This document shows, one piece after another, positions 1 through 7,513 of a DNA stretch of 9,542 nt. The notes beneath the pieces were generated by a model. It did no database searches and was not told the DNA's origin. It saw only the letters and a list, made by a program, of their open reading frames with translations. Origin of the DNA: Salinicoccus sp. UBA3372. GTDB lineage: Bacteria > Bacillota > Bacilli > Staphylococcales > Salinicoccaceae. Made by a program: the position numbers and the translations under genes. The stretch's first letter is position 1; every line of letters begins with the position of its first letter. Location: assembly GCA_002360325.1 (NCBI GenBank), contig DEQG01000084.1, forward strand, positions 4,456 to 13,997, in the 5' to 3' direction.

Positions 1-186
1 CCTTCATGCAGATTCAATCCGACATGCAGCAATTACGGCATCGAAGCCGTCCAGGAACACGGCGGTTTAAAAGGCGGTTATATGGCGATAAAGCGTATAC
101 TTAAATGTCATCCGTTCCATCCGGGCGGCTATGATCCTGTCCCTTTGGACCCAAAAAACTGCACAGATGAAAAAAACGGAAAATAG
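1..186 (+). CDS. yidD: YidD, membrane protein insertion efficiency factor (5' truncated)
   Basis: The first 61 codons of the window read in frame 1 to a TAG at 184-186. They give the conserved core of the small YidD (UPF0161/DUF37) family: a CRFxPTCSNY segment (residues 3-11), then an [13 protein letters not shown] helix, then [18 protein letters not shown] (residues 31-48). The spaced cysteines (positions 3, 9, 36) and the [12 protein letters not shown] signature are diagnostic. In the known family YidD is a peripheral inner-face membrane protein of about 70-85 residues that assists YidC/Oxa1-dependent insertion. About 20 N-terminal residues, normally a hydrophobic/amphipathic helix, lie before the window. 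The C-terminal tail is short and polar. The gene converges with menE and shares a terminator with it, so there is no sign of a functional link to menaquinone synthesis. Confidence 0.9.
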   Translation, partial: PSCRFNPTCSNYGIEAVQEHGGLKGGYMAIKRILKCHPFHPGGYDPVPLDPKNCTDEKNGK

Positions 187-210
187 CTCGCATAGCCGGG
201 CCGTTTTTTT
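170..210. terminator. Bidirectional intrinsic terminator between yidD and menE
   Basis: Positions 170-179 (seven A then CGG) are perfectly complementary to 201-210 (CCG then seven T). The 21-nt interior contains a small GCT/AGC stem (186-188 with 194-196). Either strand ends in a T-run, which suits the convergent yidD and menE. The hairpin includes the last codons and stop of yidD, and its far edge touches the menE stop codon (210-212). The long, imperfect loop makes it weaker than the other terminators in the window. Confidence 0.55.
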
Positions 211-1583
211 CATTTTATATAATGCTCAAAGTTCTGCTGTCTGGATACTTTCCCGGTTGAAGTCATTATGATGTGACCCACAAAATGAATTTCCTTCGGC
301 ATTTTATACCGTGCAAGTGTCTCGCTCAGATGATTCGATATATCTTCTTCAATATTTCTATCACCCTGCACAAGCAGTACAGGCGTTTCGCCCCACTTCT
401 CATCTTTCACTTTAACGACCACGCAGCTCTCGACACCGTCGACTTCGTGTACTCTGTCTTCAATCTCTTTCGGATAAATATTTTCTCCGCCGCTGATTAT
501 CAGATCTTTACGCCGGTCCAATATATATAAATATCCTTCCTCATCAATATATGCAAGGTCCCCGGTTTTGAAGTAGCCGTCTTCCTCTTCCATCGGTGCA
601 TTTAAATATCCCGGGGTTACATTATCCGCCCTGACCAGCAGTTCGTCATTGTCATCGACTTTTATATTCACGTTTTTCAATGCTTTGCCCACCGTGCCAT
701 CCAATATCTTATCATCATGATACGGAATGGTGACGATCTGCGAGCATGTTTCTGTCATTCCGAATGAGTTATACACAGGAAGCCGGTTATCCAGTGCTTC
801 TTTCAAGACTTTCTTTGTCACTCCGGCGCCGCCGAGCAGGATACCTTTCAGCTGACTGCCGAAATCATTGTTGATGGCGATCAGCCTCTCGAGCATGATC
901 GGCACGAGACTCGTATGTGTCACATCATTCTTCTTCAATAAAATAAAGATCTCTTCCTCATCAAATTTATCCACGAGTATATTTGTACAATGGACGATCA
1001 CCGATCTGAGGACGATCGACAGGCCGGAAATATGGAAAATCGGATTGACCTGCAGCCACACACTGTCACTGTCATAGCCGAATCTGCTTTCACACCCTTT
1101 TGCCGAGGCATAGTGGTTCAAATATGTCTGTTTCACGGCTTTGGCGCGGCCTGTCGTCCCTGAAGTGAACATGATGGATAATGTATCATCTTCGTCTATC
1201 GGACCAGCATCAAAATCTACAGATTCCATCTGATAAAGGTCCTCAAATGCAATCACTTCAAAATCATCAATTTCAAATGGTTTTGTCGCAATGACCGTCG
1301 ATACCCCGACATCTACCAGCTGTTCCGAGATTTCATGATCCGTCAGCCTTGTATTAATGAAGACGATTTCCACCTGTGCCTGCATGAGCGCATGAATCAG
1401 TTTCAACGACTCGAGCGAGTTGTAAATATAGACCCCTGCCCTTTTCTGTCCGAGGGACTTTATTTTCCCTGCCAGGACCCGTGCTTCTTCATACAGCAAT
1501 TTATATGTAATTGTTTCCTGCCCGTATTTCACGGCAGTCTTATCCGGAGCGTCTTCATATGCTTTTTTCAGCCAATTTTCCAT
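210..1583 (-). CDS. menE: 2-succinylbenzoate--CoA ligase (MenE)
   Basis: 457 residues, an ANL-superfamily adenylate-forming enzyme that activates o-succinylbenzoate with ATP and CoA to OSB-CoA in menaquinone synthesis. Visible motifs, in order, are the phosphate-binding loop FTSGTTGRAK (139-148), the adenine-binding motif YNSFGMTET (271-279), and the hinge and C-domain start TGDLAYIDEEGYLYILDRRK (340-359) followed by ISGGENIYPKEIE. Near the end TSTGKVSR (441-448) carries the catalytic Lys445. ANL paralogues share these motifs. The OSB assignment rests on the short MenE-like length and the operon, where it follows menB as in Bacillus. The ATG at 1583-1581 has a good SD, GAGGTG, six bases upstream. 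In Staphylococcus aureus menE lies apart from menFDHB with menC; here it is the last gene of the men cluster and menC does not follow. Confidence 0.93.
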   Translation of the reverse strand: MENWLKKAYEDAPDKTAVKYGQETITYKLLYEEARVLAGKIKSLGQKRAGVYIYNSLESLKLIHALMQAQVEIVFINTRLTDHEISEQLVDVGVSTVIATKPFEIDDFEVIAFEDLYQMESVDFDAGPIDEDDTLSIMFTSGTTGRAKAVKQTYLNHYASAKGCESRFGYDSDSVWLQVNPIFHISGLSIVLRSVIVHCTNILVDKFDEEEIFILLKKNDVTHTSLVPIMLERLIAINNDFGSQLKGILLGGAGVTKKVLKEALDNRLPVYNSFGMTETCSQIVTIPYHDDKILDGTVGKALKNVNIKVDDNDELLVRADNVTPGYLNAPMEEEDGYFKTGDLAYIDEEGYLYILDRRKDLIISGGENIYPKEIEDRVHEVDGVESCVVVKVKDEKWGETPVLLVQGDRNIEEDISNHLSETLARYKMPKEIHFVGHIIMTSTGKVSRQQNFEHYIK

Positions 1584-1595
1584 ATTCTACACCTC

Positions 1596-1621
1596 AAAAA
1601 ACCCATCCGGAAGATGGGTTT
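1596..1621 (-). terminator. Intrinsic-terminator hairpin between menB and menE
   Basis: Read on the minus strand, AAACCCATC (1621-1613) pairs perfectly with GATGGGTTT (1607-1599) around a 5-nt TTCCG loop. It is followed at once by three more T, making six consecutive T (1601-1596). It starts five bases after the menB stop and ends directly against the menE SD (GAGGTG, 1595-1590). It has all parts of a factor-independent terminator. Because menE has no room for a promoter of its own here, partial read-through, or an mRNA-processing and stability role, is more likely than complete termination. Confidence 0.75.
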
Positions 1622-1625
1622 GATA

Positions 1626-2444
1626 TTATGGGAATTTCGGGAATTGATCGAAATCCGGTTTTCTTTTCTCTTTGAACGCGTCACGGCCTTCTTTAGCTTC
1701 ATCCGTTGTGTAGTAAAGAAGTGTCGCGTCCCCTGCCATCTGCTGAAGACCTGCAAGTCCGTCTGTATCAGCATTCATCGCAGCTTTTAAGAAACGCAGT
1801 GCCGTCGGTGAGTGTTCCATCATTTCTTCACACCATTTGACTGTTTCATCTTCAAGTCTTTCCAGTGGTACAACAGTGTTTACCAAGCCCATTTCCAGCG
1901 CCTCGTCCGCATTATACTGGCGGCAAAGGAACCAGATTTCACGTGCTTTTTTATGACCGACAATACGTGCAAGGTAACCTGAACCGTATCCCGCATCGAA
2001 TGAACCGACTTTAGGACCTGTCTGTCCGAATCTTGCGTTGTCCGCAGCGATTGTCAGATCACACACAACATGCAGTACATGACCGCCGCCGATCGCGTAT
2101 CCTGCGACCATCGCAACAACTGGTTTAGGAATGACACGGATCAGACGCTGAAGGTCCAGTACGTTCAATCTTGGAATATCGTCGTCGCCGACATAGCCGC
2201 CGTGTCCGCGGACCGACTGGTCGCCGCCTGAACAGAATGCAAGGTCGCCTTCCCCTGTCAATACGATTACTTTGATATCCTGATTATCACGTGCACGGCT
2301 GAACGCATCTATCATTTCCGACACCGTACGCGGTGTAAATGCGTTTCTTACTTCGGGACGGTTGATTGTGATCTTACCGATACCGTTGTAATATTCATAC
2401 TTTATCTCTTTGTATTCCTTCAGTGTTTCCCACTCTCTAGCCAT
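1626..2444 (-). CDS. menB: 1,4-dihydroxy-2-naphthoyl-CoA synthase (MenB)
   Basis: 272 residues, a crotonase-fold enzyme that cyclises OSB-CoA to 1,4-dihydroxy-2-naphthoyl-CoA. The oxyanion-hole and CoA-binding segments are LAFCSGGDQ (69-75) and AGYAIGGGH (114-122). The [14 protein letters not shown] block (141-154) has Gly143 in QTG, the mark of the bicarbonate-dependent type I MenB. The C-terminal signature [14 protein letters not shown] (244-257) and the terminal DFDQFPKFP are typical of MenB and distinguish it from ordinary enoyl-CoA hydratases. The length equals that of the staphylococcal enzyme. The ATG at 2444-2442 is preceded by AGGAGG (2460-2455), whose last base is the menH stop codon region, so menH and menB are tightly coupled. 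A terminator-like hairpin follows the stop. Confidence 0.97.
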   Translation of the reverse strand: MAREWETLKEYKEIKYEYYNGIGKITINRPEVRNAFTPRTVSEMIDAFSRARDNQDIKVIVLTGEGDLAFCSGGDQSVRGHGGYVGDDDIPRLNVLDLQRLIRVIPKPVVAMVAGYAIGGGHVLHVVCDLTIAADNARFGQTGPKVGSFDAGYGSGYLARIVGHKKAREIWFLCRQYNADEALEMGLVNTVVPLERLEDETVKWCEEMMEHSPTALRFLKAAMNADTDGLAGLQQMAGDATLLYYTTDEAKEGRDAFKEKRKPDFDQFPKFP

Positions 2445-2458
2445 AATTAGCCTGCCTC

Positions 2459-3244
2459 CTATTTTAAGAACTCTGTTATTATTGTATCAAACTTTTCTGC
2501 CATTTCTAAATGAATATTGTGCCCGGCGCCTTCAATTGTTTCCATTCTCACATTTTCGATTGATTTCGCCATCTTTTTATTGATATCCACAAATTTCTGA
2601 TCGTCCACACCGGTGATCAGAAGCACCGGCATTTTAAGATTTTTCAGCGTAGCCCAGTACGACGGCTGCACGCCGGTGCCGAATTTAAGAAGACTGTCCG
2701 CCACTTCTTCCGGCCGCTGGGCTTCCCGCATTGAACGCTGTTCCCTGAATGCTTCCTCTGACAGGTGCTGCTGGCTTTTAAATAAACCCATGTGCTCCCA
2801 GTCATCGAGGAATTTCCGATAGTCTTCTGTGATTTTCCGTGCCCGCTTCTCATCAATTTCCAGACGCCGTGCTTTTTCATCTTTATCCGACAGCCCCGGT
2901 GATGCACTTTCTAGTATTAATGAACGCACTTTTCTTGGATAAAGTGTGGCGAATGACAGTGCTGTCCTGCCGCCCATGGAATAGCCGAACACATGCACGG
3001 CATCCAGATGCAGACGTTCCAATATTTCATCGATGCCGGCTGCAACATCATTCATGTCATAATCGTACTTCCTGCTCTCCGATCCGCCGAAGCCCGGCAG
3101 GTCCACATAGAGAAGATTATACACATCACTTAAATTTTCACCGATACGTTTCATGCTTTCCGAATCGGCCATGAAACCATGCAGCAGAAGCAAAGTTTCT
3201 GAATGATTCTTATCTTCAAAATTAAAGTTCATATCAAGTATCAA
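2459..3244 (-). CDS. menH: SHCHC synthase (MenH), alpha/beta hydrolase
   Basis: 261 residues from a TTG start, an alpha/beta-hydrolase-fold enzyme. MenH removes pyruvate from SEPHCHC to give 2-succinyl-6-hydroxy-2,4-cyclohexadiene-1-carboxylate. The oxyanion loop LLLLHGF (18-24), nucleophile elbow GYSMGG (Ser89), acid TGVDDQKF (probably Asp215) and GAGHNIHLE (His242) form the expected catalytic triad. The fold is common, so the assignment depends on its place between menD and menB, conserved in Bacillus and Staphylococcus. The start is uncertain. TTG at 3244-3242 lies about 7 bases after a GGTGA SD inside menD, while the alternative ATG at 3232-3230 (four codons shorter) lies about 19 bases from it. 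I prefer TTG, which overlaps the menD end; ATG would leave one base between the genes. Confidence 0.92.
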   Translation of the reverse strand: MILDMNFNFEDKNHSETLLLLHGFMADSESMKRIGENLSDVYNLLYVDLPGFGGSESRKYDYDMNDVAAGIDEILERLHLDAVHVFGYSMGGRTALSFATLYPRKVRSLILESASPGLSDKDEKARRLEIDEKRARKITEDYRKFLDDWEHMGLFKSQQHLSEEAFREQRSMREAQRPEEVADSLLKFGTGVQPSYWATLKNLKMPVLLITGVDDQKFVDINKKMAKSIENVRMETIEGAGHNIHLEMAEKFDTIITEFLK

Positions 3245-4895
3245 AACGCTTCACCAACTGTGCAATTTCCGCCTTCAGCTTCTGATGTGATTCCAGGTTG
3301 TCCATCCGGTCTGTAACAATTTCTATGAGATTTCTGCCTGATGCAGGCATTTCAAAACCGTCCATATCGTCCATCGATTCTATTTTTGTATAACTGAAGT
3401 CGTAAAGCTTCGCACTGTATTCAAAATTCAAATCAAGCGGCGTGCCGAACAGCCGTTCAAAATGATCTTTATTTTCATACTGCGGAAGGAAATTGAATAT
3501 CCCGCCGCCGTCATTGTTGAAGACGACAATATTGATGTCGATATCGTTCAGTTTGGACATGATCAGACCGTTCATATCATGATAGAGTGCGATATCCCCG
3601 ATCACAAGTGTTACTTTATCTTTTGCCGCCATGGCGATTGCAGTGGAGACGACACCGTCTATACCGTTGGCGCCACGGTTCGCATACACTCTTTTTTCAA
3701 GTCTGGTGTCATAGCGTTCGACGTCACGGATCGGCATGCTGTTTGATGCAAATATGATGTCATCTTCCGAACGTCTGAGCACTTCATACATGAAGCGCCC
3801 TTCGTCGCTGTATGCATCTATATTGCTGTCTATATACTTTCTGACTGCCTTATCCAGTGTTATGAACCAGTTTTTCAGCTGCGGTTCTTCCCCGCTGCCG
3901 ATTAAATCCTTCAAAGTTTTATCGATGTCACCTACATATGTTTCGTCCGGTGAAACAGGGAAGGTCTTGATTATTTCGAATTCACTGAGCAGTATTTGTC
4001 TGGTCGGTGAATTGCTTAAAAATTGATTCGTCAGTTTGGACGTCACCGGCTCACCGACCCGGATGATGCAGTCCAGATTCCGATTGATGAAATCCTGCTG
4101 TTCATCAGTCAGACATGAAAAGATCAGATCATGGGCAGTCACGACATTTTCAAAGTTGATGCGGCTGTGCTGCCTCGGGTCGGCCACTACGGTGACATTC
4201 GGCTTGCTGAACAAGTCTTCCAGATGATCCAAAGATGCATCCGTTTCGCCCAGAATGACCAGTATGTTGCCATCAACCGGCTGGACATCATAATGAATAG
4301 TTGCCGCTTTGACTTCGATTCTTTTTCTTGTAAATAAATCTATCCGTGACAAGTCGGGCATCAGCGGTTCCCGAATCGGTATATTGAAATGGACCGGACC
4401 GAGACTGGTACCAATGAAGTACTGGCCGGCCTGTTTCACTTTCGCACCGATCAGCCCTGTATAGTCCTGCGTGCCTTCTGCAACCGGCAGTTCAGTGTAA
4501 TAGGCCACGTAATTCCGGTACATATTTCCCTGGTCTATAGCCTGGGGCGCACCAACATTCCTGAGTTCCGAAGGTCTGTCTGAAGTCATTATCACCAGAG
4601 GGATATGCTTCAGTCCCGCTTCTGCCACTGCAGGCGTATAGTTTGCCGCTGCTGTACCGGAAGTACAGATCAGTCCCACCGGCTTTTTATCCTTTTTGCT
4701 CAAACCGAGACCGAAGAAGGCGGCACTTCTCTCATCGGGATGGACATATGTCTTCATATGCGGATGGACTTCCGCAGCGAGTGCAAGCGGTGTGGATCTC
4801 GAGCCCGGTGAAATGACCACTTCATCCATACCTTTTTCATACAGGCTGTCTATCAGAGTGAATACTTGAATCGTCAGTGCTTCTTGATGATTCAC
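3234..4895 (-). CDS. menD: SEPHCHC synthase (MenD), thiamine-diphosphate enzyme
   Basis: 553 residues, the usual MenD length. It uses ThDP and a divalent metal to decarboxylate 2-oxoglutarate and add the succinyl unit to isochorismate, the first committed step to menaquinone. The N-terminal Pyr domain has SPGSRSTPLALA (29-40), DERSAAFFGLG (54-64, containing the conserved Glu55) and CTSGTAAANY (77-86). The C-terminal ThDP-binding domain has GDIALYHDMNGL (433-444) running to VVFNNDGGGIFNFLP (457-471), the metal/diphosphate motif. The start is GTG at 4895-4893. GGAGG lies seven bases upstream, and the GTGA overlap with the menF TGA indicates translational coupling. Feedback inhibition of MenD by DHNA is established in S. 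aureus and Mycobacterium; I cannot tell from sequence alone whether it holds here. Confidence 0.97.
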   Translation of the reverse strand: MNHQEALTIQVFTLIDSLYEKGMDEVVISPGSRSTPLALAAEVHPHMKTYVHPDERSAAFFGLGLSKKDKKPVGLICTSGTAAANYTPAVAEAGLKHIPLVIMTSDRPSELRNVGAPQAIDQGNMYRNYVAYYTELPVAEGTQDYTGLIGAKVKQAGQYFIGTSLGPVHFNIPIREPLMPDLSRIDLFTRKRIEVKAATIHYDVQPVDGNILVILGETDASLDHLEDLFSKPNVTVVADPRQHSRINFENVVTAHDLIFSCLTDEQQDFINRNLDCIIRVGEPVTSKLTNQFLSNSPTRQILLSEFEIIKTFPVSPDETYVGDIDKTLKDLIGSGEEPQLKNWFITLDKAVRKYIDSNIDAYSDEGRFMYEVLRRSEDDIIFASNSMPIRDVERYDTRLEKRVYANRGANGIDGVVSTAIAMAAKDKVTLVIGDIALYHDMNGLIMSKLNDIDINIVVFNNDGGGIFNFLPQYENKDHFERLFGTPLDLNFEYSAKLYDFSYTKIESMDDMDGFEMPASGRNLIEIVTDRMDNLESHQKLKAEIAQLVKRFDT

Positions 4896-6253
4896 GCTTC
4901 CACCTCCAGAACATTCATCATTGGTGTAAATTTGACATCCGTCTCCAAAAATTCCTTATCGGACGAAGAACCTTTGACGATGCCGCATCCCGCAAACAAT
5001 GTTGCGCTCGTTTTCGACAGCAGCATTGAACGGAGACTCACTACAAACTCCGAATCATTGTTCTCGTGAATAAGGCCGATCGGCGCAGCATAGAGCCCGC
5101 GGGTGCCGTATTCCTGTTCTTTAATATAATCTTTGGCAATTTGTTTCGGCAGTCCGCCGACAGCAGGCGTCGGATGGACCGCCTTCAGTATTTCAAAAAT
5201 CTCTATATCATCATTCAATCTCATTTCAATCGGAGTATGCAGATGATATATATACTTGTTCTGCAGAATTTCAGGTACATCATCATATTTGATGACTGAA
5301 CTGTAAGGTTTCAGGTCTTCCACTATCGACTGCCTGACCAGTTCATGTTCATAACGGTTCTTCTCATCATTCAGAAGGAAATCCTGCTGATATTCATTCT
5401 CCGCTTCGTCCAATGTACGCGGAGCAGACCCCGCTATGGCATTCGTCCACAAATAATCATCCTTGATTTCGAACAGCCGCTCGGGCGATTTGGAAATAAA
5501 GGCACTGCTGTCCTTTTCATAGTAAATCGTATAAGTGCCTGTTTCGTCTTTCAGGCGTTCAAGCAGATATAAAGGATCCAGTGAATTTTTGAATGTGATC
5601 AGACGCTGTCTTGCGAGCACCACTTTCATGAAAGTTTCATCATCCAGCACTTCCACTGCTTCATCCACAAGCTTTTTCCATTCATCGGGGAATATATCCT
5701 TGATGATATTGACCTCTGCCCCTTCATACGTAGCAGGTTCCGTTTCAGACAGTGCGCTGAGTGTCTTCTGCAGCTCTTCAAATGTTTCTGATAACGTCTG
5801 GGCATTTTGAGGCAGTGTATAGAACAGCTCCTGTCTGACCAGGTCAAACTGAAATACAGGCAGATGGAATTCCGCCATTGAAAAATCGGACCATTCGTCA
5901 GTGGTATCCTTATCATCGAACTTCACACCGCCGAACAGGCTCAGATGGGAAGACAGACCTTCCGTCAGCGATACCATCTGAATACTGTCATATAATTTTT
6001 TCTTCTCGTCGCTCAGCAGTTCCACTTTAAACCGGTCGCGGGAAATGCTGGCCCTGTATCCAATACCGACATTATCAAACTTATTATCCTTTGACTGAAA
6101 CCAGTAGCGTTCTCCAAGATAATCTTTAAAATAAGTGAATATTTGTGCGTGACTGAGATTATATTCACTGATCGGTATATGTAGTGTTATGTATTCTTTA
6201 TCAGAATCGATGATGACTTCATCGATTGTATCTTGATATTCTGTCAAACTCAT
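4892..6253 (-). CDS. menF: Isochorismate synthase (MenF)
   Basis: 453 residues from the chosen ATG, a chorismate-utilising enzyme (anthranilate synthase component I/MenF/EntC family) that converts chorismate to isochorismate. Numbered from this start, the catalytic-base segment is KVVLARQ (Lys210). Then come SPERLF (256-261), AIAGSAPRT (272-280), HLHTPIEMRL (337-346), VHPTPAVGGLPKQ (359-371), YGTRGLYAAPIGLI (382-395) and FAGCGIVKGSS (420-430). Lysine at the base position with the HPTPAVGG block fits an isochorismate-forming enzyme. The frame is open back to an ATG at 6295-6293, but that start lacks any SD and adds a 14-residue basic stretch unlike the family. ATG 6253 has a weak AGAAAGAAG about 9 bases upstream. 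This is the first gene of the operon, reading away from menA. Confidence 0.93.
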   Translation of the reverse strand: MSLTEYQDTIDEVIIDSDKEYITLHIPISEYNLSHAQIFTYFKDYLGERYWFQSKDNKFDNVGIGYRASISRDRFKVELLSDEKKKLYDSIQMVSLTEGLSSHLSLFGGVKFDDKDTTDEWSDFSMAEFHLPVFQFDLVRQELFYTLPQNAQTLSETFEELQKTLSALSETEPATYEGAEVNIIKDIFPDEWKKLVDEAVEVLDDETFMKVVLARQRLITFKNSLDPLYLLERLKDETGTYTIYYEKDSSAFISKSPERLFEIKDDYLWTNAIAGSAPRTLDEAENEYQQDFLLNDEKNRYEHELVRQSIVEDLKPYSSVIKYDDVPEILQNKYIYHLHTPIEMRLNDDIEIFEILKAVHPTPAVGGLPKQIAKDYIKEQEYGTRGLYAAPIGLIHENNDSEFVVSLRSMLLSKTSATLFAGCGIVKGSSSDKEFLETDVKFTPMMNVLEVEA

Positions 6254-6380
6254 TGTTTTACACTTCTTTCTACATAGATAGTCATATTTTATCATTTATT
6301 CGCTATACTGTGTATCTTGAGTTATCAATTCCCTGTACAAATATGATAAAATTGATGAGTCAATAAAAAGTTAAAGGAAG
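6254..6380. promoter_or_regulatory. Divergent menF/menA promoter region
   Basis: This AT-rich gap must carry promoters in both directions. For menA the best plus-strand match is TTGAGT (6317-6322) and TATGAT (6342-6347), with a long 19-nt spacer. For menF on the minus strand, TTGATA (6328-6323) and TATAGC (6307-6302) are present but only 15 nt apart, so that promoter is uncertain. The two candidate -35 boxes overlap each other. A change in polymerase access there, for example by a bound regulator, could affect both directions. Confidence 0.4.
6317..6363. promoter_or_regulatory. Pair of TTGA-N4-TCAA dyads (candidate operator)
   Basis: TTGA-GTTA-TCAA lies at 6317-6328 and TTGA-TGAG-TCAA at 6352-6363; the centres are 35 bp apart. 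The first covers the putative -35 boxes of both menA and menF, and the second lies just downstream of the putative menA -10. The outer arms also give a longer inverted repeat, ATCAATT (6324-6330) with AATTGAT (6350-6356). The spacing differs from the FNR consensus TTGAT-N4-ATCAA, which has six bases between the TTGA and TCAA cores. I do not recognise the motif as the site of a named regulator. Calling it an operator is inference. Confidence 0.35.
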
Positions 6381-6386
6381 ATGATT

Positions 6387-7304
6387 GTGCAAGGTCCAGA
6401 TACTCATACAGGCTTTAAAAAATATATCAGCTTAACCAGACCCCATACTCTGACTGCAAGTTTCGTCCCTGTGCTTGTCGGAACGTTCAGTGTGCTGCTG
6501 TTTGCACCGATACGGTGGGATATGTTCATCGCCATGCTGATTGCCACACTGCTGATCCAGTCGGCGACAAACATGTTCAATGAATATTTTGATTATAAAA
6601 GAGGGCTCGACACCCATGACTCAGTCGGAATCGCCGGGGCGATCGTGCGTAACGGCATGTCACCGCAGTCCGTCTTTAATTTTGCAGTCACATTTTATGT
6701 CATTGCCGCACTGATTGGATTATACATAGCTTTCAACTCATCGCTGTGGGTACTCCTCATAGGAATTATATCAATGGCAGTCGGCTATTTATATACCGGC
6801 GGACCATTTCCCATTTCATGGACGCCTTTCGGCGAAGTGTTTGCAGGCTTATTCATGGGTACCGTCATCATCATGATCACATTTTTCATCCATACCGGTA
6901 CACTGCACTATTTCCCACTGCTCATGTCCATACCCGTTGCAATAACGATCGGGCTGCTCAATATGGCAAATAATATACGCGACCGAAAAAAAGACAAACA
7001 GAGCGGTCGAAAGACTTTTGTCATCATGGTCGGCAAACCTGCGGCAGTCGTGACATCTGCAGTACTGCTCTTATTCTGCTATTTATTTTTAATATGGATC
7101 ACATTTTTTGAATCCATCGGTTCCATCTTCCTGCTGCTGCCGCTGTTATCCGCACCGGTCGCCTATAAGACTGTCGTAAAATGGAAAAATGGAGATACAC
7201 CGATAGAATTGATTCCCGCCATGGCTTCCATGGGTAAACTGAATACGATGTTCGGCATGCTCTTATCCATAGGACTTCTCATATATGGAATGACAGGCAT
7301 CTGA
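6387..7304 (+). CDS. menA: 1,4-dihydroxy-2-naphthoate polyprenyltransferase (MenA)
   Basis: 305 residues from the chosen GTG, a UbiA-family integral membrane prenyltransferase that joins a polyprenyl diphosphate to DHNA, with loss of CO2, to form demethylmenaquinone. The first Asp-rich motif NMFNEYFDYKRGLD (62-75; Asn65, Asp69, Asp75) and the second NNIRDRKKD (195-203; Asp199, Asp203) bind the Mg-diphosphate. About eight or nine hydrophobic segments span the rest. The Asn-x-x-Asn-Glu-Tyr and NNIRD forms are those of MenA rather than UbiA or heme O synthase, and the menF neighbour agrees. The ATG at 6381 is only about 2 bases after AAAGGA (6373-6378), too close to use efficiently. GTG 6387 has 8-base spacing, so I chose it; the difference is two residues. 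A strong terminator follows. Confidence 0.95.
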   Translation: MQGPDTHTGFKKYISLTRPHTLTASFVPVLVGTFSVLLFAPIRWDMFIAMLIATLLIQSATNMFNEYFDYKRGLDTHDSVGIAGAIVRNGMSPQSVFNFAVTFYVIAALIGLYIAFNSSLWVLLIGIISMAVGYLYTGGPFPISWTPFGEVFAGLFMGTVIIMITFFIHTGTLHYFPLLMSIPVAITIGLLNMANNIRDRKKDKQSGRKTFVIMVGKPAAVVTSAVLLLFCYLFLIWITFFESIGSIFLLLPLLSAPVAYKTVVKWKNGDTPIELIPAMASMGKLNTMFGMLLSIGLLIYGMTGI

Positions 7305-7309
7305 TTACT

Positions 7310-7340
7310 GAACCCTCTGACAGACAGAGGGTTCTTTTTT
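7310..7340 (+). terminator. Intrinsic terminator of menA
   Basis: GAACCCTCTG (7310-7319) and CAGAGGGTTC (7325-7334) form a perfect 10-bp stem with a 5-nt ACAGA loop, followed by six T (7335-7340). It begins five bases after the menA stop. Confidence 0.93.
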
Positions 7341-7354
7341 ATAAATGTAACAAA

Positions 7355-7375
7355 TCATATGTTCACTTCATATGA
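7355..7375. repeat. Perfect inverted repeat upstream of the lipoprotein promoter
   Basis: TCATATG (7355-7361) and CATATGA (7369-7375) form a 7-bp inverted repeat with a 7-nt spacer, and each half contains the palindrome CATATG. It sits about 75 bases upstream of the -35 box of the lipoprotein gene, in an AT-rich stretch (7341-7450) with no gene I can support. An operator role is possible, but nothing else supports it. Confidence 0.4.
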
Positions 7376-7450
7376 AAAAGGAGTATTTTGGTGTATATAA
7401 TTAAAAATAGAGAAATATAAGTCTTTTTACTTCAAATTCCGAAATAAAAA

Positions 7451-7479
7451 TTGATTATTTGTCAAAATATTATTATAAT
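7451..7479 (+). promoter_or_regulatory. SigA-type promoter of the acidic lipoprotein gene
   Basis: TTGATT (7451-7456), a 17-nt spacer and a consensus TATAAT (7474-7479) make a near-ideal housekeeping promoter. Transcription should start near 7486, leaving a leader of about 28 nt with the SD GGGGGA (7501-7506). The -35 box is also the left arm of a small dyad, TTGA-N7-TCAA (7451-7465). Confidence 0.8.
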
Positions 7480-7513
7480 TGTGATGTATCTATATAATTA
7501 GGGGGAACTAGAA

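Noticed and set aside
1335..1790. Plus-strand frame of 151 codons across the menB/menE junction
   Set aside because: It crosses the ends of two well-supported minus-strand genes and the hairpin between them, has no SD, and its cysteine/phenylalanine-rich sequence is typical of an antisense shadow.
2839..3174. Plus-strand frame of 111 codons inside menH
   Set aside because: It is fully antisense to conserved MenH catalytic motifs, with a His/Pro/Arg-rich composition typical of a shadow frame.
6317..6363. FNR- or Rex-type operator
   Set aside because: FNR sites have TTGAT-N4-ATCAA (six bases between TTGA and TCAA), and the Rex consensus is TTGTGA-like with TCACAA. The dyads here have four bases between the cores and no TGTGA arms.
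7372..7404. Ten-codon frame starting ATG AAA AAG in the region between menA and the lipoprotein gene
   Set aside because: It is very short, has no SD before its ATG, and no promoter is placed for it. It could not be told from chance in AT-rich DNA.
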